From: Cyanobium sp. N.Huapi 1H5
GTDB lineage: Bacteria; Cyanobacteriota; Cyanobacteriia; PCC-6307; Cyanobiaceae
Length of the DNA: 64,000 bases
Reading direction: 5' to 3'
Assembly (NCBI RefSeq): GCF_024345535.1
Contig: NZ_JAGQBH010000003.1
Span: 186,001 to 250,000 of the forward strand
Below the pieces are notes generated by a model, which was not told where the DNA came from, searched no databases, and was given only the letters and a program-made list of their open reading frames with translations. Below, piece after piece: positions 25,661 to 35,951 of this stretch. Position 1 is the first letter of the stretch. Each line of letters opens with the position of its first letter. The position numbers were made by a program, and so were the translations under genes.

Positions 25661-27883
25661 TCAGCCGAACTTGCCTGACGTGGACGCGATCAGGAAGGCC
25701 GCGTACGTGAGGATGTAGCCGATCGTGAAGTGGGCGAGACCCACCACACGGGCCTGAACGATCGAGAGAGCGACAGGCTTGTCGCGCCAGCCCACCAGGT
25801 TGGCGAGGGGCGTGCGCTGATGCGCCCAGACGATGGTCTCAATCAGCTCCTGCCAGTAACCCCGCCAGGAGATCAGGAACATGAAGCCGGTGGCCCACAC
25901 CAGGTGACCGAAGAGGAACATCCAGGCCCAGACGGCCAGGTTGTTGGACCCCATCGGGTTGTACCCGTTGATCAGCTGGGAGCTGTTGAGCCACAGGTAG
26001 TCACGGAACCAGCCCATGAGGTAGGTGCTGGATTCGTTGAACTGGGCCACGTTGCCCTGCCAGATGGCGAGGTGCTTCCAGTGCCAGTAGAAGGTGACCC
26101 AACCCACGGTGTTCAGGGCCCAGAAGACCGCCAGGTAGAAGGCGTCCCAGGCCGAGATGTCGCAGGTGCCGCCACGGCCAGGGCCGTCGCAGGGGAAGGA
26201 GTAGCCGAAGTCCTTCTTGTCGGGCATCAGCTTGGAACCCCGGGCATCCAGGGCACCCTTCACCAGGATCAGGGTGGTGGTGTGCAGACCCAGCGCGATG
26301 GCGTGGTGCACGAGGAAGTCGCCAGGACCGATCTGCAGGAACAGGGAATTGGTTCCCGAGTTCACGGCATCCAGCCAGCCCGGCAGCCAGACGGCGCCGT
26401 TGTTGGGCCACGCCGTGGAGGCGATGCTGTCCGCGTTGGCGAGCAGCACATCCATGCCATAGAGGGCTTTGCCACTGGAGGCCTGGACGAACTGGGCGAA
26501 CACCGGCTCGATGAGGATCTGCTTCTCGGGAGTACCGAAGGCGACCACCACGTCGTTGTGGACGTAGAGACCCAGGGTGTGGAAGCCGAGGAACAGGGAG
26601 ACCCAGCTCAGGTGGCTGATGAGGGCTTCCTTGTGCTCGAGCATCCGGGCAAGAACGTTGTCCTTGTTGGCTTCCGGGTCGTAGTCACGGATGAAGAAGA
26701 TCGCACCGTGGGCGAAGGCACCGCACATCAGGAAGATGGCGATGTACTGGTGGTGCGTGTAAAGGGCCGCCTGGGTGGTGTAGTCCTTGGCGATGAACGC
26801 ATAGGACGGCAGCGCGTACATGTGCTGCGCCACCAGGCTGGTCACGACTCCCAGGGCAGCAAGGGCGAGGCCCAGCTGGAAGTGGAGGGAGTTGTTGACG
26901 GTGTCGTAGAGGCCCTTGTGGCCGGCGCCCAGGTCACCAGGGGTGCCCTTGGGGGGGTTGTGGGCGTCGAGGATCTCGCGGATCGAGTGGCCGATACCGA
27001 AGTTGGTCCGGTACATGTGGCCGGCGATCACGAAGATGCAGCCGATGGCCAGGTGGTGGTGGGCAATGTCCGTGAGCCACAGCGCTTCGGTCTGGGGGTG
27101 GAAACCACCCAGGAAGGTGAGGATCGCGGTGCCGGCGCCCTCAGAGGTCCCGAACACCTGGTTGGCGGTGTCGGGGTTCTGGGCATAGACGCCCCAGTTA
27201 CCGGTGAAGAACGGAGCCAGACCGGCGGGATGGGGAGCGACCGAGAGGAAGTTGTCCCACCCGACGTGCTGTCCCCGGGACTCGGGGATGGCCACGTGGA
27301 CCAGGTGACCGGTCCAGGCGATGGAGCTGAAGCCGAACAGCACAGCCAGGTGATGGTTGAGCCGCGATTCAGCGTTCTTGAACCAGGCCAGGGAAGGCAG
27401 GAACTTGGGCTGGAGATGGAGCCAGCCGGCGAACAGGGCCCATGCCGAGAGGATCAGCATGAAGATGGAACCCTGGTAGAGCTCCATGTTGGTCGTCATA
27501 CCGATCGTGTACCACCAGTGGTACAGACCGGAGTAGGCGATGTTCACCGGAGAGGAAGCGCCCGCCTGGGTGAAGGCGTCGATGGCGCCCTGGCCGAAGT
27601 GGGGATCCCAGATCGCGTGAGCGATGGGACGGACGTGCAGCGGATCGGCGACCCACTGCTCGAAGTTGCCCTGCCAGGCGATATGGAACAGGTTGCCCGA
27701 AACCCAGAGGCCGATGATCGCCAGGTGACCGAAGTGGGTGGAGAACAGCTTTTGGTAAAGCCGCTCCTCCGTCATTCCGTCATGGCTCTCGAAGTCGTGA
27801 GCCGTGGCGATGCCGTACCAGATACGGCGGGTTGTCGGGTCCTGTGCCAGACCCTGGCTGAACGAAGGAAATTTCGTTGCCAT
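25661..27883 (-). CDS. psaB: Photosystem I core protein A2 (PsaB)
   Basis: Reaction-centre subunit of 740 aa with 11 membrane helices in the thylakoid. With PsaA it binds P700, the A0/A1 cofactors and the FX [4Fe-4S] cluster. The FX ligand loop is [19 protein letters not shown], with both cysteines present. The N-terminus [24 protein letters not shown] and the many histidine-rich helices ([28 protein letters not shown]) are diagnostic. It starts 20 nt after the psaA stop and shares its transcript; a strong terminator follows. Confidence 0.98.
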   Translation of the reverse strand: MATKFPSFSQGLAQDPTTRRIWYGIATAHDFESHDGMTEERLYQKLFSTHFGHLAIIGLWVSGNLFHIAWQGNFEQWVADPLHVRPIAHAIWDPHFGQGAIDAFTQAGASSPVNIAYSGLYHWWYTIGMTTNMELYQGSIFMLILSAWALFAGWLHLQPKFLPSLAWFKNAESRLNHHLAVLFGFSSIAWTGHLVHVAIPESRGQHVGWDNFLSVAPHPAGLAPFFTGNWGVYAQNPDTANQVFGTSEGAGTAILTFLGGFHPQTEALWLTDIAHHHLAIGCIFVIAGHMYRTNFGIGHSIREILDAHNPPKGTPGDLGAGHKGLYDTVNNSLHFQLGLALAALGVVTSLVAQHMYALPSYAFIAKDYTTQAALYTHHQYIAIFLMCGAFAHGAIFFIRDYDPEANKDNVLARMLEHKEALISHLSWVSLFLGFHTLGLYVHNDVVVAFGTPEKQILIEPVFAQFVQASSGKALYGMDVLLANADSIASTAWPNNGAVWLPGWLDAVNSGTNSLFLQIGPGDFLVHHAIALGLHTTTLILVKGALDARGSKLMPDKKDFGYSFPCDGPGRGGTCDISAWDAFYLAVFWALNTVGWVTFYWHWKHLAIWQGNVAQFNESSTYLMGWFRDYLWLNSSQLINGYNPMGSNNLAVWAWMFLFGHLVWATGFMFLISWRGYWQELIETIVWAHQRTPLANLVGWRDKPVALSIVQARVVGLAHFTIGYILTYAAFLIASTSGKFG

Positions 27884-27903
27884 TGGGAAAGGTCAGGTGG
27901 AGG

Positions 27904-30207
27904 TCAGCCGACCGCGATGAGTCGGGACAGGAAGAAGGCCCAGGTGGTCGCGATACCGCCCAGCAGGTAATGGGCGACACCGACGGCACGGCCTTGGGTG
28001 ATGGAAAGCGCCCGCGGTTGGATGGCGGGAGCCACCTTCAGCTTGTTGTGAGCCCAGACGATGGACTCGATCAGTTCCTGCCAGTAGCCGCGGCCGCTGA
28101 AGAGGAACATGAGGCTGAAGGCCCAGACGAAGTGGGCACCCAGGAACATCAGACCGTAGGCGCTGGAGGACGAGCCGTAGCTGTTCAGCACCTGGGCGGC
28201 CTGTGCCCAGAGGAAGTCCCGGAGCCAGCCATTGATGGTGATGGCGCCCTGGGCGAAGTTGCCGTTGGTGATGTGCTGGACGCTGCCGTCGGCATTGACG
28301 GTGCCCCACACGTCGCTCTGCATCTTCCAGCTGAAGTGGAAAATGACGATCGACAGGGAGTTGTACATCCAGAACAGGCCGAGGAACACGTGGTCCCAGG
28401 CCGACACCTGACAGGTACCGCCACGGCCAGGGCCGTCGCAGGGGAAGCGGAAGCCCAGGTTCGCCTTGTCGGGGACGAGGCGGGAGCTGCGCGCATAGAG
28501 CACACCCTTCAGCAGGATCAGCACGGTGACGTGGATCGTGAAGGCGTGGATGTGGTGGACCATGAAGTCGGCCGTTCCCAGGGGGATCGGCGCAGCGGCC
28601 ACCTTGCCGCCGACGGCGACGACAGCGCCGTTGAACACTTCACTCACACCGGCCAGCGCATTGGGTGCGGTGGTGCCGGCGGCAGCGGCGTGCAGGCCCT
28701 GGATCCATTGCGCGAAGACGGGCTTCAGCTGGATCGCAGTGTCGCTGAACATGTCCTGGGGACGACCCAGGGCACTCATGGTGTCGTTGTGGATGTAGAG
28801 GCCGAAGCTGTGGAAGCCCAGGAAAATGCACACCCAGTTGAGGTGGCTGATCAGGGCGTCACGGGCTTTCAGCACCCGATCCAGCACGTTGTCGATGTTC
28901 TTGGCCGGGTCGTAGTCGCGGATGAGTGCGATGGCCGCATGGGCACCGGCTCCGACGATCAGGAAGCCGCCGATCCACATGTGGTGGGTGAACAGCGACA
29001 GCTGGGTCGGGTAGTCGATACCGATGTAGGGATACGGAGGCATCGCATACATGTGGTGCGCCACGATGATCGTGAGCGAACCGAACAGCGCCAGGTTGAG
29101 ACCCAGCTGGGCGTGCCAGGAGGTGGTCAGGAATTCATAGAGCCCATCGTGTCCTTTGGGCGCGGGGAACAGCAGGGGATCGCCCTTCTGGCCCTCGAGA
29201 ATTTCCTTGATGCTGTGGCCGATGCCCCAGTTGGTGCGGTACATGTGGCCAGCCACGATGAACAGCACCGCGATCGCCAGGTGGTGATGCGCGATGTCGG
29301 TCATCCAGAGGCTGCCGGTCACAGGATTCAGACCACCCTTGAAGGTGAGGAAATCGCTGTAGGCGGCCCAGTTGCCGGTGAAGAAGGCGGAGATCCCCGC
29401 GCCGAAGCCGGGGAACAACTGGGTCAGCAGATCCTGGTTGAGGAACTCGTGGGGGAGCGGGATGTCGGCCACCGAAGCGATGGTCTTGCCGTTGAGCACC
29501 AGCGGGTTGCCGGCGTCGATGGCGTCCATCAGCTGGGTGGTGGGCAGCGACACGTGCAGCAGGTGACCTGTCCAGGACAGAGACCCGAGCCCGAGCAGAC
29601 CGGCCAGGTGGTGGTTGAGCATGGACTCAACGTTCTGGAACCACTCCAGCTTCGGAGCTGCCTTGTGGTAGTGGAAGACCCCTGCATTGAGCATGAGGCC
29701 TGCCATCACCAGGGCACCGATGGCGGTGCAGAGGAGCTGGAACTCGTTGGTGAAACCCCAGGCTCTCCACACATGGAAGAGGCCGGAGGTGATCTGAATG
29801 CCGTGGAAGCCGGCACCCACATCGCCATTGAGAATTTCCTGGCCGAAGATCGGCCAGACCACCTGGGCACTCGGTTTGACGTGCAGGGGGTCGGCCAGCC
29901 AGCCGGTGTAGTTGGAGAAGCGGGCTCCGTGGTAGAAGGCGCCGCTCAGCCAGATGAAGATGACGGCCAGATGGCCGAAGTGAGCGCTGAAGATCTTCCG
30001 GGAGACCTCTTCAAGATCGCTCGTGTGGCTGTCGAAATCGTGAGCGTTGGCGTGGAGGTTCCAAATCCAGGTGGTGGTTTTGGGACCTTTGGCGAGGGAG
30101 CGGTCGAAGTGCCCGGGCTTGCCGAGAACATCGAAGTCGACGGGAACGGGGTTCCGGTCAACCATGTCCTTCGCCGTTTTCCCACGCTCTGGTGGGCTGA
30201 TGGTCAT
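27904..30207 (-). CDS. psaA: Photosystem I core protein A1 (PsaA)
   Basis: Reaction-centre subunit of 767 aa, partner of PsaB. The FX loop [19 protein letters not shown] holds both cluster cysteines. [27 protein letters not shown] and [20 protein letters not shown] are typical. I chose the ATG giving [19 protein letters not shown], the family N-terminus; the frame stays open to 30426, but that part is leader sequence. The gene is divergent from the secreted-protein/cobJ pair, and a 424-nt region separates the two starts. Confidence 0.98.
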   Translation of the reverse strand: MTISPPERGKTAKDMVDRNPVPVDFDVLGKPGHFDRSLAKGPKTTTWIWNLHANAHDFDSHTSDLEEVSRKIFSAHFGHLAVIFIWLSGAFYHGARFSNYTGWLADPLHVKPSAQVVWPIFGQEILNGDVGAGFHGIQITSGLFHVWRAWGFTNEFQLLCTAIGALVMAGLMLNAGVFHYHKAAPKLEWFQNVESMLNHHLAGLLGLGSLSWTGHLLHVSLPTTQLMDAIDAGNPLVLNGKTIASVADIPLPHEFLNQDLLTQLFPGFGAGISAFFTGNWAAYSDFLTFKGGLNPVTGSLWMTDIAHHHLAIAVLFIVAGHMYRTNWGIGHSIKEILEGQKGDPLLFPAPKGHDGLYEFLTTSWHAQLGLNLALFGSLTIIVAHHMYAMPPYPYIGIDYPTQLSLFTHHMWIGGFLIVGAGAHAAIALIRDYDPAKNIDNVLDRVLKARDALISHLNWVCIFLGFHSFGLYIHNDTMSALGRPQDMFSDTAIQLKPVFAQWIQGLHAAAAGTTAPNALAGVSEVFNGAVVAVGGKVAAAPIPLGTADFMVHHIHAFTIHVTVLILLKGVLYARSSRLVPDKANLGFRFPCDGPGRGGTCQVSAWDHVFLGLFWMYNSLSIVIFHFSWKMQSDVWGTVNADGSVQHITNGNFAQGAITINGWLRDFLWAQAAQVLNSYGSSSSAYGLMFLGAHFVWAFSLMFLFSGRGYWQELIESIVWAHNKLKVAPAIQPRALSITQGRAVGVAHYLLGGIATTWAFFLSRLIAVG

Positions 30208-30631
30208 CGAGACGTTCCTCGAGGGACGGGGTCGAGGTGGAGGGTCCACCCCTTCGACGGACGCCGGGGACAGGTCATGCGACCGTCCCGGCCCCATCGG
30301 TGGGCCCCATGGCCGGGAAGCCCCGACCATGGGCACCAGTCGCGTTGGGGGAGAAATCCCTTGCCACGACTGGGGCTTTGGGCCCCGAAAGGGGACCGCT
30401 GGCGGAAGTATAGGGGTCGAAAACAAGGCGAATCGGCCGCCAGTTACAAAGGTTTAATCCCGGCGGTTCCAAGGCTGCGACTGCGGTCTGGCGACATGTT
30501 GTCAACAACGTAACAATCAGGAAAACCACGGTGTTTCTATAACCCCTTGCTGCATTTTGCAGCGATTTCAACAGCCGATTACCCCTCTTCGGGCCCCGAA
30601 GCAGAATGGCTCCACGAACGACGGAGCACGC
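30208..30631. promoter_or_regulatory. Divergent promoter and leader region between psaA and the secreted-protein/cobJ operon
   Basis: A 424-nt region with no convincing gene. On the minus strand TATACT (30407-30412) could be the -10 box of psaA, which would give a leader of about 190 nt containing GC-rich hairpins (around 30375-30395, GGGG/CCCC arms). On the plus strand TATAAC near 30536 could be a -10 box for the opposite operon, and a perfect hairpin GCTGCA-TTT-TGCAGC lies at 30549-30563. These boxes were judged by eye. Confidence 0.35.
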
Positions 30632-31960
30632 GTGGGCGACAGGGGAGAGGGGCGTGGAGCCGTGGCACGGGCGGTCCGTAGGTACTTCTGCCGAGCCGGC
30701 CTGCTCGCCGCCGCCCTGCTGCTGGTGCTCACCCTGGTGCCGCCGGCCGCCTTCGCCTTCTCTCTGCCGGGCCGCCGCCCGAGCCCCGCATCCCCGGCCA
30801 CGCCCGCCCTGGGCCGCTCCAGCCAGCAGGAGGTGGCCCCGCCCCTGGCGGTGCAGCAGTTGCAGGAGGCCCTGGAGACGCGGCGCCCCCGGGTGGAGAT
30901 CGTCTCCCCCGCCGATGGCGCCCTGCTGCCGGCCGGTCCCTGGACCCTGCGGCTGCGGGTGGAGGACTGGCCCCTGGTGGATGCCGGCCCCCTCGGCCTC
31001 GGCCCCCACCTGGTGGTGCAGCTGGATGGGGATGACCCCCTGCCGCTGACCGCCACCTCCACCACGATGCGGCCGCTGGAACCCGGCAGCCATCGACTCA
31101 CGGTCTATGCCGCCAGGCCCTGGGGTGAGGCGGTGAAGGACCCCGGTGCCCAGCGCCAGATCCGGCTGCACAGGGTCGCGGCCAATCCCCTCGGCCAGCC
31201 CGCCCCGAGCAGCCCCCAGCTGATCGCCGTCAGCCCCCGCGGCACGGCGGCCGGCACACCGCTGCTGCTCGACTGGCTGCTGCTGGAGGCCCCGCTGCAG
31301 AACCTGCGCAGCGGCGATGCCAGCTGGCGGCTGCGGGTCAGCATCAATGGGGACAGCTTCCTGGTGGATCGCCAGACGCCCCTGTGGCTGGAGGGCTGGC
31401 GCACCGGCAGCAATGCGGTCCAGCTCGACCTGCTCGATGGCCTGGGCGAGCCCCTCAACCCTCCCTTCAACAGCCTGGTGGGTGAGGTGATCCTCGAGCC
31501 CGGCGGCGAACCGCCCCGCTGGCAGATGGGGCGGCTCACCGCCTCCGAGATGGCCATCCTGCTGGGCGAGGCCCCGCCACCGGCCGCCCCTGAGCCGGTG
31601 GCGGAGCCAGAGCCGGAGCAGGCGGCGGAATCCGACGGGACCCTGGAGCCGGAGGCCACGGCGCTGTCGGCACCGGAGCAGCCGCAGGACCCCCAGCCCG
31701 AGCCGCTGCCGCCGCCGGCCATGGCCGATGGGGCTGCGGGCCCGGACAGCGACCCGGGACTCCCGGACCTGGCGGAAGATCCGGCCGCCCAGGGGAGACC
31801 GCCGGCGACGGCACCGGAGCCCCCCACCCCGCCCGACCAACCGATGGCGGACGGCCTCGCAGCAAGTGACAGGGCAGCGGCTGGCCGCGAGGACGCCGGC
31901 CCAGAGGACTCCCCAGGCAGCCAGGACCTGGCCGCCCTCGACGGGGGGGTGACCCCTTGA
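30632..31960 (+). CDS. Secreted or membrane-anchored protein of unknown function, Pro/Glu-rich tail
   Basis: About 442 aa. A hydrophobic N-terminal segment (AGLLAAALLLVLTLVPPAAFAFS) suggests a signal peptide. The middle (residues about 80-320) is a beta-rich region starting RVEIVSPADGALLPAGPWTLRLRVEDWPL, repeated in style as two Ig-like modules. The last ~120 residues are low-complexity Pro, Glu, Ala and Asp. I chose GTG 30632 because GGAG lies 6 nt upstream; GTG 30662 is also possible. It overlaps cobJ by 4 nt (TTGA), so it is translationally coupled to it. I do not recognise its function. Confidence 0.6.
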   Translation: MGDRGEGRGAVARAVRRYFCRAGLLAAALLLVLTLVPPAAFAFSLPGRRPSPASPATPALGRSSQQEVAPPLAVQQLQEALETRRPRVEIVSPADGALLPAGPWTLRLRVEDWPLVDAGPLGLGPHLVVQLDGDDPLPLTATSTTMRPLEPGSHRLTVYAARPWGEAVKDPGAQRQIRLHRVAANPLGQPAPSSPQLIAVSPRGTAAGTPLLLDWLLLEAPLQNLRSGDASWRLRVSINGDSFLVDRQTPLWLEGWRTGSNAVQLDLLDGLGEPLNPPFNSLVGEVILEPGGEPPRWQMGRLTASEMAILLGEAPPPAAPEPVAEPEPEQAAESDGTLEPEATALSAPEQPQDPQPEPLPPPAMADGAAGPDSDPGLPDLAEDPAAQGRPPATAPEPPTPPDQPMADGLAASDRAAAGREDAGPEDSPGSQDLAALDGGVTP

Positions 31961-33789
31961 GCGACACGACGCGGCGACACATCGGTCTCGGCTTCGGCCC
32001 GACGGCCGCAGCGATGCTGCAGCGGCTGTGCCAGGCCGGCCTGCTGACCGTGGTGCGGGGCCCGGAGGAGGAGGCCTCCGCCCCCTGGCTGGCGCGGCAC
32101 TGGGGGAGCGCTGACGCGGTGGTGGCCGTCGGGGCCTGCGGGCTGGTGACCCGGCTGATCGCCCCCCTGATCGGTGACAAGCAGAGCGACCCGGCCGTGC
32201 TGGTGGTGGACCCCAGGGGGCGCTTCGTGGTGCCCCTGCTGGGGGGCCATGGCGCCGGCGGCGACCGCCTCGCCGAGGAGATCGCCGCCCTGGTCGGTGG
32301 CCAGGCCGTGCTCACCGGAGCCGGCGCCGCCCTGGGCCGGCTGCCCCTGGATGCCTTTGGCCAGGCCTGGGGCTGGCGCCGCGGCGCCGGTGACTGGAGG
32401 GGGCTGATGGTGCAGGCGGCCAGCGGTCTCCCCCCCTCCCTGAGCCAGGAGGCGGGCACCACGCTGTGGCAGGGGCTGGAGGCCGCTGACGGCGGCCAGG
32501 CCGATGGCAGCAAGTCCCATGGCGAGGCGGCCCTGGTGATCGGGCCCCGCAGCGGCCCGGGCTGCCGCTGGCATCCCCCCAGCCTCTGGCTGGGCATCGG
32601 CTGCGAGCGGGACACGAGCCTGCCGGTGCTGGAACGGCTGGTGGCGGAAGGCCTGGAGCAGCAGGGACTGGCCCGGGAGGCCGTGGCGGGCCTGGCGAGC
32701 ATCGATCGCAAGGGGGATGAGCCCGCCCTGCTGGCCCTGGCGGAGCAGCACGGCTGGCCCCTGCGCCTCTATGACGCCACCACCCTGGCGGCGGTCGACG
32801 TGCCCCATCCTTCGGAGGCGGTGGCCCGGGAGATGGGCACGCCCAGCGTGGCCGAAGCCGCCGCCCTGCAGGCGGCGTGGGAGGCGGGCCGGCCGCTGAC
32901 GGAGCTGGCCGGGACGGACCCGGCCGGGACGGCGGGCCGGCTGCTGGTGGAGAAGCGGATCGGGCGCGCCGCCAGCGGGGAACGGGGGGCCGCCACTCTG
33001 GCGGTGGCCCAGGCCGCTCGCCAGTGGGCCCCACAGCGGGGCAGCCTGCACCTGGTGGGCAGCGGTCCGGGCCCGATCGATCTGCTCAGCGGCGATGCCC
33101 GCCGGGCCCTGGCCGCGACAACGGTGTGGGTGGGCTACGGGCTCTACCTCGATCTGCTGGAGCCCCTGCGGCGCCCCGACCAGCTGCGCCGCGAAGGGCG
33201 TCTGACGGAGGAGCGGGCCCGCTGCGCCGAGGCCCTCGACCTGGCCCGCCAGGGCCTCGACGTGGCCCTGATCTCCTCCGGGGACAGCGGCATCTACGGG
33301 ATGGCGGGCCTGGCCCTGGAGCTCTGGCTGCAGCTGCCGGTCCTCGACCGTCCCGCCTTCACGGTGCATCCGGGTCTGTCGGCCCTGCAGCTGGCCGCCG
33401 CCCGGGCCGGGGCCCCGCTGATGCATGACTTCTGCACCATCAGCCTCAGCGACCGCCTCACCCCCTGGGAGGTGATCGAGCGGCGGCTGAAGGGCGCCGC
33501 CAGCGGCGATTTCGTCGTGGCCCTTTACAACCCCCGCTCCCTCGGCAGGCCGTGGCAGCTGGGCCGAGCCATCGAACTGCTGGGGGCGGGCCGGCCGGCC
33601 AGCACGCCGGTGCTGCTGGCCCGCCAGCTGGGCCGCGCCGAAGAGGCCCTCAGCCTCCACACCCTGGGCACCCTGCCCGAGGACCAGGTGGACATGCTGA
33701 CCCTGGTGCTGGTGGGCAACAGCTCAACACGCGTTCAGGATGGCCGCATGGTCACGCCACGCGGCTATCCGGGGGCGGCCCTGGCCTGA
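31957..33789 (+). CDS. cobJ: CbiG-CobJ fusion, precorrin-3B C17-methyltransferase
   Basis: Corrinoid (B12-type) biosynthesis enzyme of 610 aa with two parts. The N-terminal ~350 residues are CbiG-like (VVAVGACGLVTRLIAPLIGDKQSDPAVLVVD; later LWLGIGCERDTSLPVLERLV), the part that opens the ring lactone in the anaerobic route. The C-terminal ~240 residues are a SAM-dependent CobJ/CbiH methyltransferase (GSLHLVGSGPGPIDLLSGDA, ALISSGDSGIYGMAG, FCTISLSDRLTPW, VALYNPRS). The start is a TTG overlapping the upstream stop. It lies beside psaA, a neighbourhood I recall as common in picocyanobacteria. The left repeat of the mobile element starts 16 nt past its stop. Confidence 0.92.
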   Translation: MSDTTRRHIGLGFGPTAAAMLQRLCQAGLLTVVRGPEEEASAPWLARHWGSADAVVAVGACGLVTRLIAPLIGDKQSDPAVLVVDPRGRFVVPLLGGHGAGGDRLAEEIAALVGGQAVLTGAGAALGRLPLDAFGQAWGWRRGAGDWRGLMVQAASGLPPSLSQEAGTTLWQGLEAADGGQADGSKSHGEAALVIGPRSGPGCRWHPPSLWLGIGCERDTSLPVLERLVAEGLEQQGLAREAVAGLASIDRKGDEPALLALAEQHGWPLRLYDATTLAAVDVPHPSEAVAREMGTPSVAEAAALQAAWEAGRPLTELAGTDPAGTAGRLLVEKRIGRAASGERGAATLAVAQAARQWAPQRGSLHLVGSGPGPIDLLSGDARRALAATTVWVGYGLYLDLLEPLRRPDQLRREGRLTEERARCAEALDLARQGLDVALISSGDSGIYGMAGLALELWLQLPVLDRPAFTVHPGLSALQLAAARAGAPLMHDFCTISLSDRLTPWEVIERRLKGAASGDFVVALYNPRSLGRPWQLGRAIELLGAGRPASTPVLLARQLGRAEEALSLHTLGTLPEDQVDMLTLVLVGNSSTRVQDGRMVTPRGYPGAALA

Positions 33790-33804
33790 GGACCGGAAGA
33801 GAAA

Positions 33805-33823
33805 GAATCGGGATGACAGGATT
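33805..33823 (-). repeat. Left attachment site: tRNA-Pro 3' fragment
   Basis: GAATCGGGATGACAGGATT, identical to 54383-54401. On the minus strand it spells the 3' half of the T stem, the acceptor 3' strand and the discriminator base of tRNA-Pro, plus TTC. No further tRNA sequence follows, so it is a duplicated tail and not a tRNA gene. Confidence 0.9.
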
Positions 33824-34050
33824 GGATCGCCTTGTCATAGAGCCGGATCGAGAAGTACCACCTGAGGGTGATACCTGAGACGGATTAAGGCTCTTTTCAT
33901 GAGAATAAACGAAGGGGGTTCTTCGTCAACCCTGTGGCCGCGATCAGGCGCGGACCGTTTCAGGCCTTCGCCTCTGGACGCCCCCAGTCACAGGGCTGAC
34001 TTCCCCGAGCCCCGAGGCCTCGGAATCCCAAGGAAGCCGCCCACGGCCCC

Positions 34051-34242
34051 TTGGCCTCCTTCCGCAGCGACCTGGACCTCACTTACAAGGCCAAGCGGCC
34101 CTCCATCGCCCAGCGGCGCCAGCGACACCGCGAGCAGGTCTGGGAGAACTCGGACCCCCCAGGGACCTGGCTGCTGCCCATGTCAGAGGAGTTGCAGGCC
34201 CAGGCACAGCCTCTGACTGTTCAGCACTACATCAGAGACTGA
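34051..34242 (+). CDS. Possible small protein or gene remnant at the left edge of the element
   Basis: A TTG-started frame of 63 aa (ASFRSDLDLTYKAKRPSIAQ, later WENSDPPGTWLLP, ending VQHYIRD). The residue mix looks protein-like, with a basic, glutamine-rich centre, but there is no ATG and no clear ribosome binding site. It may be the 3' remnant of a larger gene. Nothing else is seen in the 562-nt stretch 33790-34351 apart from the attachment repeat. Confidence 0.3.
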   Translation: MASFRSDLDLTYKAKRPSIAQRRQRHREQVWENSDPPGTWLLPMSEELQAQAQPLTVQHYIRD

Positions 34243-34351
34243 CGCAGGGGCCACACCCTGCTCGGCCTGCCACATCTTGCGCTGCTCACCGCAGCATGAT
34301 CTCCACTCTCAACACGCCTTCGTTGGAACACCATCAGGCCGGGGAATTGCT

Positions 34352-34720
34352 TCACGGACGCACCGCTCGGGCTACTTCACTCAGGGAGGGGTCATCTGAG
34401 GGAGTAGCGAGAATCGCCTCGTGGCGGATCATGCCGAGGCGGGTCTGGCCGGCTTCGGTGTAGAAGGAGATCCGGTAGGGCAGAGCCATGTCGAACGCCA
34501 TCGTGGTGCTGAGCACCTTGGCGGCCTGCTGGGAGTTGCACACCTCAAAGATGCGGCACTGCTCCGGGAACGGCAGGCCCTTGCTGCGCAGAGTGTTGCC
34601 CAGATCATGGACGGCCAGCACGCCGAAGCCCTGGTTCACCACCGCCTCCTGGAGGGCGCTACTGGCGTCCTCAAAGGATTTCGGCGTGTCGCGAATGAAG
34701 AACGGATCCATAGCCGACAT
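34352..34720 (-). CDS. DUF302-domain protein
   Basis: A 122-aa protein matching the DUF302 family (TPKSFEDASSALQEAVVNQGFGVLAVHDLGNTL; CRIFEVCNSQQAAKVL). The family function is unknown; it often occurs near metal and redox genes. Its ATG overlaps the stop of the DUF305 gene by one base (TGATG), so translation is coupled. It is the last gene of a minus-strand group that may begin with the MerR regulator at 35861. Confidence 0.8.
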   Translation of the reverse strand: MSAMDPFFIRDTPKSFEDASSALQEAVVNQGFGVLAVHDLGNTLRSKGLPFPEQCRIFEVCNSQQAAKVLSTTMAFDMALPYRISFYTEAGQTRLGMIRHEAILATPSDDPSLSEVARAVRP

Positions 34721-35379
34721 CAGCTCGTTCCGTACCAGCTTCGATACCACTGCGTCATCTGCTCGATCTCCTGGCTCTGGGCCTTGACCATGGCCTGCTG
34801 CATCGCCTTCAGCTGCGGATGCTGGCTGTTGTTCTGGGCCATCGAGGCCATCATCACGCCCATGCGGTGGTGGGGAATCATCTGCTCGATGAAGGCCCGA
34901 TCGAAGTCGGCGGAGTTCTTCAGGGCGGCCAGGCTGGTGCCCATCATTCCCATTCCGCTGCAGCAGCCCATGCCCATGCCAGGTCCCATGCCGCCACCCA
35001 TCCCCCCCATGCCCATGGCTCCACCACCCGTCATGGCGGGAACGTCGCCGCCGAACCACTGTCGGTACCAGGTCCGCATCTGTGTGTTTTCACTCGTCTG
35101 ACTGGCTTTGATGCTCTTGGCCAGCTCTTTGATCTCAGGCCGCTTCGCTCGCGTGAGGGCCAGGTCGGCCATGGCGATCGCCCCGTCATGGTGAGGAATC
35201 ATCATCACAATGAAGTGCTGATCCATCGAGTGCGAGCCCATCCGCGCCGGACCCATTTGACCCGCTCCCATGCCGCCTGAAGGGGCCGCCACCTGGGGAG
35301 CCTGAGACAGAGCAGGAGCTCCCAGCCATAGGACGAGCGCCCCAAGTCCTGCTGTCGTGGCGAGTCGGTGCAGGATCAT
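34720..35379 (-). CDS. Secreted DUF305 protein, duplicated module
   Basis: A 219-aa protein with a signal peptide (MILHRLATTAGLGALVLWLGAPALSQA). Two DUF305 (ferritin-like four-helix) modules each carry an MIPHH motif: IVMMIPHHDGAIAMA and IEQMIPHHRMGVMMA. Between them is a glycine/methionine-rich linker (GGAMGMGGMGGGMGPGMGMG) with a CC pair, suited to binding Cu(I). I chose the ATG with GGAG 8 nt upstream; the frame is open to 35442. Likely a periplasmic or surface copper-binding protein; the biochemical role is inferred. Confidence 0.85.
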   Translation of the reverse strand: MILHRLATTAGLGALVLWLGAPALSQAPQVAAPSGGMGAGQMGPARMGSHSMDQHFIVMMIPHHDGAIAMADLALTRAKRPEIKELAKSIKASQTSENTQMRTWYRQWFGGDVPAMTGGGAMGMGGMGGGMGPGMGMGCCSGMGMMGTSLAALKNSADFDRAFIEQMIPHHRMGVMMASMAQNNSQHPQLKAMQQAMVKAQSQEIEQMTQWYRSWYGTS

Positions 35380-35471
35380 CAGCGTTGCTCCATGGCGTCT
35401 GCCTGTCATCAGCATGGGTAGGCAGCAGGACGCTGGACGCAACTCCGGGTCATTGCTTCACCTGGTAGCCG

Positions 35472-35861
35472 TCACACATGCAGATTGGGGCAGATCACAG
35501 CGTCGTCCTTGGCGGGATCGCTCTGCCAGCCAGCCAGCAGGTCCTGCAGTTCCTTTCTGAGTTGCCGCAGCTCTTTGATCTGGCCATCAATACGCTCGAT
35601 CTGGCGCCCCAGCTGGATCTCGATGTCGCCGCAGGGCAGCTCACCGGCATCGTGCACCGCCAGGCAACCCTGGATCTCCTCCAGACTGAGACCAAGGGTC
35701 TTGAGGCGGCGGATGAACTCCAGGCGCCGGAGACTTTCATCAGAGAAGAGGCGGTAGCCGCCTTCGCTGCGGCCGATCGCCGGTAGCAGGCCCAGGTCCT
35801 CGTAGTACCGCAGGGTCTTGACCGGCAGGCCGCTGCGCGAGGCCAGCACGCCGATCTTCAT
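35472..35861 (-). CDS. MerR-family metal-responsive regulator, probably copper-type
   Basis: A 129-aa regulator. The winged helix-turn-helix is KIGVLASRSGLPVKTLRYYEDLGLL, then GGYRLF, followed by the dimerisation coiled coil (about residues 80-112). Cysteines lie at 66, 77 (GELPCGDI) and 124 (VICPN). CueR uses two cysteines near 112 and 120 and MerR uses 82, 117 and 126, so the metal cannot be read from the sequence alone. It is divergent from the DUF3721 gene across a MerR-type operator (35893-35923). ATG 35888 (MTVISLAAG) is an alternative start. Confidence 0.85.
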   Translation of the reverse strand: MKIGVLASRSGLPVKTLRYYEDLGLLPAIGRSEGGYRLFSDESLRRLEFIRRLKTLGLSLEEIQGCLAVHDAGELPCGDIEIQLGRQIERIDGQIKELRQLRKELQDLLAGWQSDPAKDDAVICPNLHV

Positions 35862-35892
35862 TCCTGCTGCGAGGCTGATGACCGTCATGGGC

Positions 35893-35923
35893 TTGACTCT
35901 CCACTGGTGGGGAGACTCTAAGC
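35893..35923 (+). promoter_or_regulatory. MerR-type operator-promoter 1 (copper-type class)
   Basis: -35 box TTGACT, a 19-nt spacer with dyad CTCC/GGAG, then a -10 region (CTAAGC, or TAAGCT at 20 nt). The over-long spacer is the mark of MerR-activated promoters. The expected transcript starts about 20 nt before the DUF3721 gene at 35952. Confidence 0.7.
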
Positions 35924-35951
35924 TGTTTACCGGCTTTGTCTCTGGCTTCCC

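Noticed and set aside
33805..33823. A second tRNA-Pro gene
   Set aside because: Only the last 16 bases of the tRNA plus TTC are present; the sequence diverges right after the T-stem half, so it is an attachment remnant.
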